64,000 nucleotides of DNA from Paenibacillus sp. SZ31 (GCF_012912005.1 NZ_JABBEA010000002.1:186001-250000); one strand, 5' to 3'. Positions 17,752 to 27,420 are shown, counted from the stretch's first letter. The notes: generated from the letters alone by a model not told the origin. Program-made: numbers and translations.

Positions 17752-18888
17752 TCACTTGTTGCTGGGCTTATTGATCAATTCCACACCATCGTATGCCAGG
17801 CTTTCCACACTTGTTGCCTTCTGCAGTATGTAATGATCAAAAAAGTTCTTTGCATAGTCTGTAACAAGATTTCGCGTCTCTATAGCATCCCGTTCGCCTC
17901 TGAGTTCCTCATTAACACTGGTAAACACGATGTCACAGTAATCCAAATGTGCAACACGATCAACTGAGAAATAATAGGTTTCCATGCTATTGTTAGCGCC
18001 AATAATCGCATTCATATTATAGTTAGGTTCACAAAACAGTAGCAAGAAGGGTTTCTTAAGATCGCTGTCAAGAAGGCCAAACGCACCGCTATCCAAGCCA
18101 ATCCCGCAGGCGAACCGGTCGTCATCCCGGCAAACCATCGCCGTCGTAGGCCCTCCATAAGAATGTCCGACTATGCCCATGCCGATGTCAAGCAACAATC
18201 TACCCTTAAAGATGGAATTCAACTCTCCAGAGTCCAGTTTGTAAAGATAATCGGCTACATACCTTACATCTTCTGCCTGTAATTCACTATACTCTGTTAT
18301 CTTGGAAAGTATCGGCAGTGCAAGCACGTTACGGCACATCTCAATGGCAGTTCCATCGTCAGGCCGCATCTCCATCTTACCAGCCAATGCCAGCATCTTT
18401 GGCTCTTCACCAAACGCTGTAATGACATCCGAAAAATCCTTGGATACATTAAACAGTCGCCCATCTTTACGCTTATACATCGTGCTATTCTGATGGCCGA
18501 TGCTTACCACAACATACCCCATGCTTGCCAAGTCTGTACAGAGCACTGTACCCCATTCTGGAGAACCACCCCCGCCGCAAACATAGAATAACACTGGATA
18601 GCGCTTTTCCTTCCCGGAGAGAGCAAGGTCATCGTAACACTGGGTCTTGATATCTATAGAGAAAACATCCTTCAACGCAGTGACAAGTGGCTGCTCATTA
18701 AACATCTCGTAGACTTCAGGAAACATGTACGTTGATGTAGTCTTACCTTCGCTACTGTCGGACGGATAATACACAAAAGCGGTCAGTTCTCTTTTGGAGT
18801 AATCTGATGCCGTGTACTCAAAATCCATCTGGGTTCGACCGACAGTATAGCCGCCAATTGGTTCTGGAAATACGTCATAGGTTTTCAT
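17752..18888 (-). CDS. Alpha/beta hydrolase, PAF-acetylhydrolase-like
   Basis: 378 residues with no signal peptide. It shows VLFYVCGGGGSPEWGT before an oxyanion-type strand, SMGYVVVSIGHQNS, and the nucleophile elbow GIVGHSYGGPTTAMVCRDD, then GIGLDSGAFGLLD. This is the pattern of platelet-activating-factor-acetylhydrolase or dienelactone-hydrolase-like serine hydrolases acting on esters. It overlaps the upstream TetR gene by four bases (ATGA), so the two form an operon that the TetR protein probably represses. The substrate is unknown. Confidence 0.86.
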   Translation of the reverse strand: MKTYDVFPEPIGGYTVGRTQMDFEYTASDYSKRELTAFVYYPSDSSEGKTTSTYMFPEVYEMFNEQPLVTALKDVFSIDIKTQCYDDLALSGKEKRYPVLFYVCGGGGSPEWGTVLCTDLASMGYVVVSIGHQNSTMYKRKDGRLFNVSKDFSDVITAFGEEPKMLALAGKMEMRPDDGTAIEMCRNVLALPILSKITEYSELQAEDVRYVADYLYKLDSGELNSIFKGRLLLDIGMGIVGHSYGGPTTAMVCRDDDRFACGIGLDSGAFGLLDSDLKKPFLLLFCEPNYNMNAIIGANNSMETYYFSVDRVAHLDYCDIVFTSVNEELRGERDAIETRNLVTDYAKNFFDHYILQKATSVESLAYDGVELINKPSNK

Positions 18889-19544
18889 TTTCTTTCCCCC
18901 TTGAGATCGCTAACCATTTCAGAATATTTATGATCTTCAAGCAGTCCATGACCCATAAATTCAGCAAAGTACTTGCTGATCTTATGTTGCAGCTTAGAGT
19001 CCTTAATATCGAATTCCCTAAAAAACAAGATTAAATTAAGCTGCATTGACTCAAACATAAAAGAAATCAGGTCGTCGTCAACATCAGGTCGGAGATATCC
19101 ATCAACCCTCATTCGGCGTAAAATGTCCTTGATCATGGGGAATGACTCGCCCTTTAACACATTCACATATACTTTCAGCAAAATGTCCTCAGGAATATAT
19201 GAAAATGTTTTAGTCAGTTTGATTTCCAACTCATTCAGTGGCTCGGTCACCATGCCATTAACGTTACCAAATAAGCCAGTAAGGAAATAGCTGTAAAGGG
19301 AATCTTCATTACTGTTACTAAAATATGCAGCTCTTTTCTGGGTCACATTACGTATTAAGTGACAATAAAGGTCATCTTTGTCTTCAAAATACCGATAAAA
19401 TGTTCCGGGGTGCATGGACAAACTATCCAAAACCATCTTCATAGTTATATCCTCGTAAAGGTTATTAACAAAAAGATGCATAGCGCTATTCGATATTTCC
19501 TCGCGCCTTGCTTCTTCTAAACGAAAGAAAGTATTTTTTGGCAT
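18885..19544 (-). CDS. TetR-family repressor of the hydrolase operon
   Basis: 219 residues. The helix-turn-helix is LYEDITMKMVLDSLSMHPGT followed by FYRYFEDKDDLYCHLIRNV, a good TetR match. The start at 19544 (MPKNTF) has AAGGAG 7 bases upstream; a longer reading to 19580 would run into the operator. The perfect 26-base palindrome 17 bases upstream of this start points to autoregulation. It shares an ATGA overlap with the hydrolase gene, so both respond to the same signal. Confidence 0.9.
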   Translation of the reverse strand: MPKNTFFRLEEARREEISNSAMHLFVNNLYEDITMKMVLDSLSMHPGTFYRYFEDKDDLYCHLIRNVTQKRAAYFSNSNEDSLYSYFLTGLFGNVNGMVTEPLNELEIKLTKTFSYIPEDILLKVYVNVLKGESFPMIKDILRRMRVDGYLRPDVDDDLISFMFESMQLNLILFFREFDIKDSKLQHKISKYFAEFMGHGLLEDHKYSEMVSDLKGERK

Positions 19545-19560
19545 AGACTGCTCCTTAATG

Positions 19561-19586
19561 TAAAGTGTGAACTGATTCACACTTTA
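19561..19586. promoter_or_regulatory. Perfect palindromic operator of the TetR/hydrolase operon
   Basis: TAAAGTGTGAA-ctga-TTCACACTTTA, 11-base arms with no mismatch, directly upstream of the TetR start. A further half-site (TTCACAAG) lies near 19598-19605. Confidence 0.8.
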
Positions 19587-19698
19587 CTGATAATTAATTC
19601 ACAAGTCAAGTCGTATTAAAATAGAGTGTTCAGAAACTCATTATCATTCAGCGAACGGACCGGGAACAGTTTGAAACAGGAATTAGGTCCCTGATAAC

Positions 19699-19727
19699 AA
19701 AAAAAGCCGCTAAAATAGCGACTTTTT
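19699..19727 (-). terminator. Terminator of the iron-binding-protein gene, copy 2 of the hairpin family
   Basis: Plus-strand AAAAAGCCGCT-aaaat-AGCGACTTTTT; read on the minus strand it ends in a long T run after the gene ending at 19756. Confidence 0.88.
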
Positions 19728-19755
19728 ATGGTACTATGTTTTGCTCTTGGCTTCA

Positions 19756-20826
19756 TTACAACCCGAGATCATCAGCGAGTCCTTCAACGCCTGTGAAGAT
19801 GGAATCTCCGTATCCCCAGAAGTTGTTGAAATCAATAATGTAGATCTTCTTGTTTTTAACTGCGTTAATGTTCTGTACCTGCTTGTTGGCTAGCAGCTTT
19901 TCAATCGTTTCTTCTGGATCAATACCACCAGCATATCTAGAAATAATCATGGCATCCGGATTAATCTCGATTAATTTCTCCAGACTGAGTGTGCCGGTTT
20001 CATTAATCAGCATATTATGCATATTGATTAATGACATTGCACTTTCAATAAACGTATCTCCGTTTCCGTTATAAATTCCAATAGTTCCATCACCATTATC
20101 TGAAAAAGACGCATAGTTGATCTTTTCAGCGCTAGCTCGAGCCGACAAGGCAGTCTCGCGTGCTTTAAGCGTCTCAATATATGCCGCTGCATTCGCCTGT
20201 ACGTTGAATATCTCACCTAATTCAGTAATGTCCTGATACAGACTATCTAACGATGCGTCAGGAACACTGGTGCCTTGTACGTACGTTTTAATCCCCATAT
20301 CATTCAAGCTGCTTACTGTACCAACACCCCAATCGGCATCCTCAAACAATCCACCACGCCCCACAACCAGATCAGGCGAAGCACCTATGGTCACTTCCTT
20401 ACCGACATAGCCTTCAGCCAGCACAGGAATTTTTTTGAATTCATCAGCGATATCTTCAGGTACACTGCCGAACAACGCTGCCACTCCAACAATTTTGTCA
20501 GTCAAACCAAGCCGGATCATTAATTCAGCCGCACCTTGTGTATTGGCAACAACTCGTTCAGGTACCTTATCAAGGGTTTGTTCTTTAGCGACCCATGTCC
20601 CATTTTCAGTTGTATAGTTTGAAACGGTTAATGGATACGTGGTTTGAGCAGCACCTGAAGCATCTGCATCCGATTTCTCCTCATCTGTTGCAACATTCTT
20701 CGTTGCTTCCTGTGAGCTATTGTTTGCTTCATCACTTCCACCATTAGTACTGGAGCAGGCTGCAAGTACAAAAACAAGTGCAGCTATAAAACAAAATAAC
20801 ATTCCTTTTCTAAAGCGTGTAGACAT
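19756..20826 (-). CDS. Iron(III)-siderophore ABC binding lipoprotein
   Basis: 356 residues. A lipoprotein signal ends in LAAC, then a low-complexity Ser/Glu/Asp-rich linker to about residue 60, then a FepB/BtuF-type binding fold (VPERVVANTQGAAELMIRLG and INPDAMIISRYAGG). It should bind a ferric siderophore or haem-like ligand outside the membrane. No permease or ATPase is adjacent, so it must use components encoded elsewhere. The Fur-like box upstream implies induction under iron limitation. Start ATG with GGGAGAG upstream. Confidence 0.9.
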   Translation of the reverse strand: MSTRFRKGMLFCFIAALVFVLAACSSTNGGSDEANNSSQEATKNVATDEEKSDADASGAAQTTYPLTVSNYTTENGTWVAKEQTLDKVPERVVANTQGAAELMIRLGLTDKIVGVAALFGSVPEDIADEFKKIPVLAEGYVGKEVTIGASPDLVVGRGGLFEDADWGVGTVSSLNDMGIKTYVQGTSVPDASLDSLYQDITELGEIFNVQANAAAYIETLKARETALSARASAEKINYASFSDNGDGTIGIYNGNGDTFIESAMSLINMHNMLINETGTLSLEKLIEINPDAMIISRYAGGIDPEETIEKLLANKQVQNINAVKNKKIYIIDFNNFWGYGDSIFTGVEGLADDLGL

Positions 20827-20917
20827 TCAATTCTCTCCCTTTTTTGATGCTTAATTTTCTATTTATGCATTATGTAAAATAGTTATTGTCAGTATACAGT
20901 AAATGTCGAATCTCGTA

Positions 20918-20936
20918 AATGATAATTATAATCATT
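20918..20936. promoter_or_regulatory. Fur-like box upstream of the iron-binding-protein gene
   Basis: AATGATAATTATAATCATT; the inner TGATAAT-t-ATAATCA fits the 7-1-7 Fur pattern. It lies about 90 bases before the start, overlapping a possible -35 (TTACGA) whose -10 would be TATACT. Confidence 0.75.
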
Positions 20937-21006
20937 CTCAATTGATAAAAAAATAGAAATTTTCCTCTCCGTCTTTGCTTTTGCTTTCGTCAAGAATAAC
21001 AAAAAA

Positions 21007-21036
21007 AGCCGATCAATTTGTATCCATTGATCGGCT
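21007..21036 (-). terminator. Terminator of pdxS
   Basis: AGCCGATCAA / TTGATCGGCT stem with a seven-T tail on the minus strand. Confidence 0.9.
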
Positions 21037-21090
21037 CTGCTCGATATCATTCATATTTCATTTATTCTCAAACCGCTGTTCTATTGCCTC

Positions 21091-21972
21091 TTACCAACCG
21101 CGGTTGGACATGCGCTCTTCTGGAGCCAATTTAGAAATTTCGATCCCTTTCATCGGGGCGCCCAAGTTTTTGGATACTTCGGCAATCAGTTTGTAATCCG
21201 TGTAATGTGTTGTAGCTTCAACGATTGCACGAGCGAATTTCTCAGGGCTATCGGATTTGAAAATACCTGATCCTACAAACACACCGTCTGCTCCCAGATG
21301 CATCATTAGTGCTGCGTCTGCTGGAGTAGCTACACCGCCTGCTGCAAAGTTAACGACAGGAAGTTTTCCATTTTCATGAACTTCGCGAAGCAGCTCATAA
21401 GCTACACCCAGGTTTTTTGCTTCAGCGTACAGCTCGTCTTTGGACATGTTTTGCACTTTGCGGAGCTGGCTGTTAATTAGACGCATATGACGAACTGCCT
21501 CAACAATGTTTCCCGTTCCAGGCTCGCCTTTTGTACGAATCATCGATGCACCCTCACCAATACGGCGAAGAGCCTCTCCCAAATCTTTGGCCCCACATAC
21601 AAATGGTACAGTAAACTCATGTTTATCAATATGGAACACTTCGTCTGCAGGCGTAAGAACTTCACTTTCATCGAGATAGTCCACACCTAGGGATTCAAGC
21701 ACTTTGGCTTCTATGTAATGACCGATACGTGCTTTAGCCATAACTGGGATAGAAACAACCTTCATAACCTCTTCAACGATGGTTGGATCTGCCATACGAG
21801 CTACACCACCAGCTGCGCGAATATCGGAAGGTACCCGTTCAAGAGCCATAACAGCTGTTGCCCCTGCCGCCTCAGCGATTTTAGCTTGCTCTGCATTCAT
21901 AACGTCCATGATGACGCCACCTTTTTGCATCTCAGCCATTCCTCTTTTTACACGATCTGTACCTGTTTGCAT
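21091..21972 (-). CDS. pdxS: PdxS, pyridoxal 5'-phosphate synthase lyase subunit
   Basis: 293 residues, normal for PdxS, and highly conserved: [60 protein letters not shown] and [19 protein letters not shown]. The enzyme makes PLP from ribose 5-phosphate, glyceraldehyde 3-phosphate and ammonia supplied by the glutaminase PdxT. AGGAGGACT before the ATG at 21972 fixes the start. No pdxT is found next to it, whereas pdxST is a common pair; the terminator directly after pdxS shows it is monocistronic here. Confidence 0.97.
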   Translation of the reverse strand: MQTGTDRVKRGMAEMQKGGVIMDVMNAEQAKIAEAAGATAVMALERVPSDIRAAGGVARMADPTIVEEVMKVVSIPVMAKARIGHYIEAKVLESLGVDYLDESEVLTPADEVFHIDKHEFTVPFVCGAKDLGEALRRIGEGASMIRTKGEPGTGNIVEAVRHMRLINSQLRKVQNMSKDELYAEAKNLGVAYELLREVHENGKLPVVNFAAGGVATPADAALMMHLGADGVFVGSGIFKSDSPEKFARAIVEATTHYTDYKLIAEVSKNLGAPMKGIEISKLAPEERMSNRGW

Positions 21973-22122
21973 GATTGTAGTCCTCCTAAGTAACTTTTGG
22001 GTGGTTTTCAATAAAGGCATCGCTCTAATCTATGATTTAGTATAGAATGAGAATGGTCATATAAAAAGATCCAATATTTTCGGTTTTTATTGTACCACTT
22101 CAATGATAACTCTGGAGGTCCT

Positions 22123-23613
22123 ATGCAATTTCATGTAGCTTACAGTTCATATTTGAACCGAAAATATACCAAGATGAAGGCACTCTACCATGCCATTCGT
22201 GATGCTATTCATGAAGGCAATCTTATGCATGGTGAGAAGTTACCCTCGACTAGAGAGTTAGCCGCGACGTATCACATTTCCAGAGGAACCGTGAATCAGG
22301 TCTATGATACGTTGACTGCTCAAGGTTACATTCAATCAGAGCATGGAAGAGGAACCTTTGTTGCGTATCAGTTGGATTTAAGCAATGATGCGTCCACCGA
22401 GAAAGCTTGTACGCATCACTTATCCGCCTGGGGAAATCGTATTCAGCAGTTTGAACAGCAGTCGATTCAAAGAAATGCACCAGCCAATGCCCATACACAT
22501 GATTCCAGAATGGATCGCGACGAAGTGATCGACTTTAGCAAATACCAACCTGATTTATCCAAATTTCCTTACGATGAATGGAATAATCGATTGTATGCTG
22601 AGATACGGCAGCGTGAGCATCACCTGGAAACAACCTCTGCGATGGTTAGTTCAACCGGGGATCCGAGATTGAGAGAAGCCATTGCCGCCTATCTTCGAAG
22701 AATGCGGGGAATTCAAGTCGATCCGGATCATATTGCAGTGACTGCAGGCTCCATGCAAGCTATAGCTCTACTCACTCAATTACTTGCAGATCCTGGGGAT
22801 CATGTCGTGACGGAAAGTCCTTGTTATGTCGGGATTTCTAAAGCCATTTTGGCTGCGGGTGCAAAGTTGATTGAAGCCAATCTCGATGGTCAGGGCGTTG
22901 TGCCCCAAGACTGGGAAGCGCGTGTGTTGTTTGTCACGCCGTCACGACAGTTTCCTACTGGCGAAATGCTCAGCCTTGAACGCAGACAAACCTTGCTGGA
23001 CTGGGCACATCGTCATGATGCCATGATTGTCGAAGATGACTATGATAGTGAATTCCGATATCGCGGAATGCATGTTGAACCTCTGAAAACACTCGACAAA
23101 GCAGGACGTGTAATCTACCTGGGCAGCTTTACGAAAACCTTGCCTTTTGAAGTACGACTTGGTTTTGTGGTTCTCCCCCCCACCTTGGCAGACACCTTTA
23201 GAAAGGCACAGGCATTATACGAGCCAAGACCCGTCAACCTGATCGAACAACGGGCATTAGCGGCATTTATGACAAGCGGTCAATATGAACGTCATCTGCG
23301 CAGGATGAATCGTCTATACAGTCGCAAATTCCATCTTTTACTCAAACTTTTGAACAAGCAACTCTCTACATGGTTTGATTGGGTAGAGAATGAAGCGGGT
23401 CTACACGTGTTTGGCTGGTGGCGAGGTAATGTGTCCACGTATGAGGCCTTTCGGGCATCGGCTAAGTCACAAGGTGTGGTATACTCAGAAGTCAGCAGTT
23501 CAACGGCTGTTGGTACGAAGTATGGTATATATTTATCTTTTGCACATTTGTCAGATGAACAGTTACAGGAAGGCGTATCCAGATTGAAAAATGCCGTCAC
23601 AGCCTCATTGTGA
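22123..23613 (+). CDS. pdxR: MocR-type regulator (GntR head, aminotransferase body), PdxR-like
   Basis: 496 residues: a GntR winged helix (ALYHAIRDAIHEGNLMHGEK, PSTRELAATYHISRGTVNQV) joined to a fold-type I aminotransferase domain. The PLP lysine is in YLGSFTKTLPFEVRLGF, and VEDDYDSEFRY carries the cofactor Asp. PdxR-type members bind PLP and activate pdxS(T). Its divergent position from pdxS, 150 bases away, makes this role likely, though the symbol rests on context. GGAGGT 5 bases before the ATG fixes the start. Confidence 0.88.
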   Translation: MQFHVAYSSYLNRKYTKMKALYHAIRDAIHEGNLMHGEKLPSTRELAATYHISRGTVNQVYDTLTAQGYIQSEHGRGTFVAYQLDLSNDASTEKACTHHLSAWGNRIQQFEQQSIQRNAPANAHTHDSRMDRDEVIDFSKYQPDLSKFPYDEWNNRLYAEIRQREHHLETTSAMVSSTGDPRLREAIAAYLRRMRGIQVDPDHIAVTAGSMQAIALLTQLLADPGDHVVTESPCYVGISKAILAAGAKLIEANLDGQGVVPQDWEARVLFVTPSRQFPTGEMLSLERRQTLLDWAHRHDAMIVEDDYDSEFRYRGMHVEPLKTLDKAGRVIYLGSFTKTLPFEVRLGFVVLPPTLADTFRKAQALYEPRPVNLIEQRALAAFMTSGQYERHLRRMNRLYSRKFHLLLKLLNKQLSTWFDWVENEAGLHVFGWWRGNVSTYEAFRASAKSQGVVYSEVSSSTAVGTKYGIYLSFAHLSDEQLQEGVSRLKNAVTASL

Positions 23614-23673
23614 GGTATATCGTCTCCAAAATATAGTACAAGAAGATCATCATTCGGAAGAGAGGCGATCGTT

Positions 23674-25698
23674 ATGAATTGGTTAAATGAACTCTATAAA
23701 ATAAATAAGCGGGAACCGGACAAGGAAATCGAACGATCTTTGGTTAATGCCATCTTCCGAATATATGACCGGTTCCCCCGAATTGGTCTTAGAGAGCGGA
23801 TCGGACAGCAAGAAATGTCTCTCGATATCGCCGATGCTTATATCCATGGGCATAACGCCATGATTGAAGCTGGTGTTGGAATTGGTAAGTCTTTTGCATA
23901 CCTGATCCCAAGTCTGCTCACGAATCAAATGTCTCAGAAACCAGTTATTATAGCTACCTCCTCCATTCAGCTTTCGGAACAGATACATAAAGATTTAAGG
24001 ATTATTGGTAGCCGGTTGGGATTTTCAACGGTTCGGTCCGTTGTGGGGAAAGGCATGGGTCAGTATGCCTGCCGAAGCAGAGCAGCGGAATTGATCAATC
24101 TTGATGATGCGAACTCCTCCGTGTCCACCCTCGCCCAGCGCATATTAGATTATGAAATTGATGAACGAGCCGATATTAAAGCTGGAATTAGTGATGCCGA
24201 ATGGTCCCACGTTTCCGTGAATGATTGCAAATTTGAACGTTGTCATCATAAAACTGCATGTTTGTTTTACGATATGAGAGCTAAATTGAATGCAAAAGCT
24301 CACGAGATTGATTTTATTATCGTGAACCAGGATCTGCTCATACGGGATTTGATGAAGAAAAAAGAAGGAACCAAGAGCATCATATCAGATCAGCCTGCTC
24401 TGATCGTCATTGATGAAGCGCATAATCTGGAAGCAAAAGTTCGTGATGCCAGAACGCTTGAGTTCACTTATCGGGCAATCTGCCGCACTCTGGACACCAC
24501 GGTGCAGCTTCTAACGAAGCAGTCCGGGGATAGAAGTCTCTTCTCACAATCCAAGTTCATCAAAAATTGCGCTGAGCGCATCTTCAAACAGGTAAAAGCG
24601 GATCTGCTCCACCATGCCAAGCAGGATAACGACCGAATCAAAGTGTCGGAGATCAAAGGAACACCTTTGAACCAGGTTTCGAACGATTTAAAAGATCTCA
24701 GTCTGCGTCTTTCCATTTTGACTTCCCGCCATGAACGGGAGATCGATGACGCTTTTGAAGCTATCAACGGGCTAATTACCCTGATCCATGTCTTGGCTAA
24801 AATAGAGGACAACTATCTCTTATGGGCGAGCAGTCCTCTGGGAATAGCCACGATCAGCATCTGTCCCAAAGATATAAGCCAATTTCTGAAATACACTTTA
24901 TTTAATGGCAAGGTACCTGTAATCCTAACATCAGCAACGCTGTGCCAAGGCGGGGATACGCTGGAGGAACAATATACTTATATGACGGACTCCCTTGGTT
25001 ATAAGGGAGATTTCCTAGAGCGCCAACCCTCCCCTTTTGACTACACCAACCATGCCATGATGTACGTTTCGAACAAAGTTCCCTATTACCAACATGACCA
25101 GCGCGAAATCTATCTTGAAGCAGCTTATAAGGAATTGGTTCAACTCTGTAATTTAACTCAAGGAAGAACAATCGTCCTATTTTCAGCAAAGGAAGATATG
25201 AAGTACATTCACAAGAAGTTGATTTCAAAGGCTAATAATGAATACACATGGCCAGTCCATGTTCAAAAAGAAGGATCTTCCCAGGACAGTGTCATCGCTG
25301 AATTCAGGAAAAGTAAAGGTGTACTCCTGGGTACCGGTGTATTCTGGGAAGGCGTGAATATCGAGGGGTCTGACCTGTCACAGGTCATTATTTTCCGGCT
25401 GCCCTTCCCTGTTCCATCGGATCCTGTTTATGAATATAAGGCATCTGTAACGGAGAATCCGTTCATGGAGGTGTTTGTACCGGACATGCTTCTGCGGTTA
25501 CGGCAAGGAACTGGACGCTTGATTCGTAGTGAAACGGACCTTGGCATACTCAGCATACTTGACTCCCGTCTCAGCGCAGCAGCAAAAAAGAGTTATCGGG
25601 AACAGGTGCTGGAAACGTTGCCGTTCAAAAAAGTGACGGAGGATTTTACGGTTTTGGAGAAATTCGTGCAAACTAAAAGGATACGACGTACGGATTAG
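23674..25698 (+). CDS. DinG/XPD-type iron-sulfur DNA helicase
   Basis: 674 residues, superfamily 2. Walker A AGVGIGKS is near residues 66-73 and the DEAH box (VIDEAHNLE) near 247-250. Four cysteines at about 133, 185, 190 and 196 sit where XPD/DinG proteins bind a 4Fe-4S cluster. The C-terminal motif TGRLIRSETDLGILSILDSR is motif VI. There is no N-terminal exonuclease domain as in many Firmicute DinG proteins. It should unwind DNA 5' to 3' in repair or replication restart. GAGGCGAT before the ATG supports the start. Confidence 0.9.
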   Translation: MNWLNELYKINKREPDKEIERSLVNAIFRIYDRFPRIGLRERIGQQEMSLDIADAYIHGHNAMIEAGVGIGKSFAYLIPSLLTNQMSQKPVIIATSSIQLSEQIHKDLRIIGSRLGFSTVRSVVGKGMGQYACRSRAAELINLDDANSSVSTLAQRILDYEIDERADIKAGISDAEWSHVSVNDCKFERCHHKTACLFYDMRAKLNAKAHEIDFIIVNQDLLIRDLMKKKEGTKSIISDQPALIVIDEAHNLEAKVRDARTLEFTYRAICRTLDTTVQLLTKQSGDRSLFSQSKFIKNCAERIFKQVKADLLHHAKQDNDRIKVSEIKGTPLNQVSNDLKDLSLRLSILTSRHEREIDDAFEAINGLITLIHVLAKIEDNYLLWASSPLGIATISICPKDISQFLKYTLFNGKVPVILTSATLCQGGDTLEEQYTYMTDSLGYKGDFLERQPSPFDYTNHAMMYVSNKVPYYQHDQREIYLEAAYKELVQLCNLTQGRTIVLFSAKEDMKYIHKKLISKANNEYTWPVHVQKEGSSQDSVIAEFRKSKGVLLGTGVFWEGVNIEGSDLSQVIIFRLPFPVPSDPVYEYKASVTENPFMEVFVPDMLLRLRQGTGRLIRSETDLGILSILDSRLSAAAKKSYREQVLETLPFKKVTEDFTVLEKFVQTKRIRRTD

Positions 25699-25730
25699 AA
25701 GTGGTATAACACGTAACCTTGAAAAACTGC

Positions 25731-25792
25731 CTAAATTACATGAAACGGCCCTTCCGCTCATAAAGCGGAGGGGCTAATTTCATGCTGTAGGA
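25731..25792. terminator. Large inverted repeat after the helicase gene
   Basis: GCCCTTCCGCT-cataa-AGCGGAGGGGC stem (one bulge), extended by flanking CATGAAA / TTTCATG. A short ATTT follows on the plus strand. Probable terminator between the helicase and DinB-fold genes. Confidence 0.65.
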
Positions 25793-25842
25793 TATATGCT
25801 ACAATATATTCCATATCTACGAATCCCAAAGGAGGCATTACC

Positions 25843-26370
25843 ATGGTTGAAAGACCAACTACAGAGGAATATGCAGCTTATTATGAAGGGTACATCCAGC
25901 TTGTTCCTGAAGGGAACATCATCGATATGTTGGAGCAGCAGGACAACATCGTACAAAATTTGCTTTCTTCATTGACAGAAGAGCAAGCAAATTATCGTTA
26001 CGCCGAAGGCAAATGGAGCGTGAAAGAGGTCATCGGCCACCTCTTGGATAACGAACGCATCATGAGCAGCCGATTGCTTCGTATCGCCCGAGGTGACCAA
26101 GCGAATCATCCCGGCTACGATCAGGACGTGCTTATGCAGACGCACCCTTTCAATGCATATACCCTGGCCGATTTGAGCGAAGAATATGCCGTCACACGCC
26201 GCTCAACCATTCTTATGCTTCGTCGTCTCACGCCGGAAGCTTGGCTCTGTAGAGGGATCGTCAGTGATATTCCTGCTTCAGCTCGATCGATCGCCGTTAT
26301 TATGGCTGGACATGAGCTCCACCATTGTTCAGTGCTTCGAGATCGCTATTCGCTTGATGTGAAATTATAA
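25843..26370 (+). CDS. DinB-fold protein (four-helix bundle, putative metal-dependent transferase)
   Basis: 175 residues. The DinB/YfiT helix-bundle pattern is clear: EGKWSVKEVIGHLLDNERIM with the first metal His, and MAGHELHHCSVLRDRY with the C-terminal HxxxH pair. Family members are bacillithiol- or mycothiol-dependent S-transferases or uncharacterised proteins; the cytosolic reaction here is unknown. AAAGGAGG 8 bases before the ATG. A terminator follows. Confidence 0.88.
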   Translation: MVERPTTEEYAAYYEGYIQLVPEGNIIDMLEQQDNIVQNLLSSLTEEQANYRYAEGKWSVKEVIGHLLDNERIMSSRLLRIARGDQANHPGYDQDVLMQTHPFNAYTLADLSEEYAVTRRSTILMLRRLTPEAWLCRGIVSDIPASARSIAVIMAGHELHHCSVLRDRYSLDVKL

Positions 26371-26381
26371 AATTCATACAG

Positions 26382-26422
26382 AAAGACTTTGAACCTGCAT
26401 TTTCTGTAGGATCAAAGTCTTT
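26382..26422 (+). terminator. Terminator after the DinB-fold gene
   Basis: AAAGACTTTGA (26382-26392) pairs with TCAAAGTCTTT (26412-26422); inner ACAGAAA/TTTCTGT elements also match. T-rich tail. Confidence 0.8.
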
Positions 26423-26448
26423 TCTCATTAGCCGCTTCATCGTTCAAA

Positions 26449-27390
26449 TTATCGTTCAAAATGAATCAGCTGTGTATCCTCTCTCAAAGATAACGTGGAA
26501 TAATCATTCAGAATCGGAATTTCCCCATTGAATGCAATGGGTAGTACCACATAGCTGGACTGAAAGTAATCCGAACCGTTCCAGCGATCCGAAAAGTACA
26601 GGTACTCCTCCTCTGATCGCTTCAGCACAAATGCTGGTTGCGTACGATACGTCGTTTCATCGCCAAAATCGCTGAGCATCCCCCATGGACCATCCATCGT
26701 ATTAGCCATCGCGTATTTCCCTTGATTGGGAGCCCAACCCGTGCAAAATGAGGTCACCATATAATACTTCCCGTTCCGCTTGAAGACGGCTGGCGCTTCT
26801 CGATATTCCCCCTGCCACAGCTTTCCGACAAGACTTTCGACATTAAGGTAATCTTCCTGCAGACGGTAGATGTGAAGGTCCGCATTGTCTCTGGCAGCCG
26901 AAATAAAATATGCAGTCCCGTCATCATCCTGAAAGAGCGTGCAGTCTCGCGACATATACCCATACGGATTAAAACTGCCATGGTAAGTGAAATGGCTATC
27001 CGGAGAATCAGATGTGGCAATAGCGCATGCGGCATCGTTGTAATTATTACCATTCTCATAATGAACCCATAGGACGAACTTCTTTGTCGACGTGTTGAAA
27101 AGCACTTTAGGCCGTTCGAGATTCACCTTTCCGCCTTTGTCGTTCACTAATGCCAGATTCGTCCGAACTCGAACGGGTGCAGCTGGCGTAGACGTCGTCA
27201 GGATATGATTTCGAAACTCCCAGTTGAACAGATCTTTGGAACGGTAACAACTAACATATATATCGTCCCTCCGATCTTCGCCATACCAGTAATAATAATC
27301 GTCATGAAACAACATATGTCCACCATGGGCATGGATTGGATTACCACTTGAATCATTCCAGATGCCACCATTGGTAATTTGAATATTCAC
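26449..27390 (-). CDS. Cytoplasmic GH43-like glycoside hydrolase
   Basis: 313 residues, no signal peptide. Five-bladed beta-propeller features of GH43: GGHMLFHDDYYYWYGEDRR near the N-terminus, YMSRDCTLFQDDDGTAYFIS with the assisting Asp, and GEYREAPAVFKRNGKYYMVT with the likely acid Glu. It probably removes galactose, arabinose or xylose from imported oligosaccharides. GTG start with GAGAGG 7 bases upstream. It lies 30 bases after the secreted GH43-like gene, as the last gene of the ABC/glycosidase operon. Confidence 0.87.
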   Translation of the reverse strand: MNIQITNGGIWNDSSGNPIHAHGGHMLFHDDYYYWYGEDRRDDIYVSCYRSKDLFNWEFRNHILTTSTPAAPVRVRTNLALVNDKGGKVNLERPKVLFNTSTKKFVLWVHYENGNNYNDAACAIATSDSPDSHFTYHGSFNPYGYMSRDCTLFQDDDGTAYFISAARDNADLHIYRLQEDYLNVESLVGKLWQGEYREAPAVFKRNGKYYMVTSFCTGWAPNQGKYAMANTMDGPWGMLSDFGDETTYRTQPAFVLKRSEEEYLYFSDRWNGSDYFQSSYVVLPIAFNGEIPILNDYSTLSLREDTQLIHFER

Positions 27391-27420
27391 ATCGTTACCT
27401 CTCTTCTTTTAGGAAAATCG

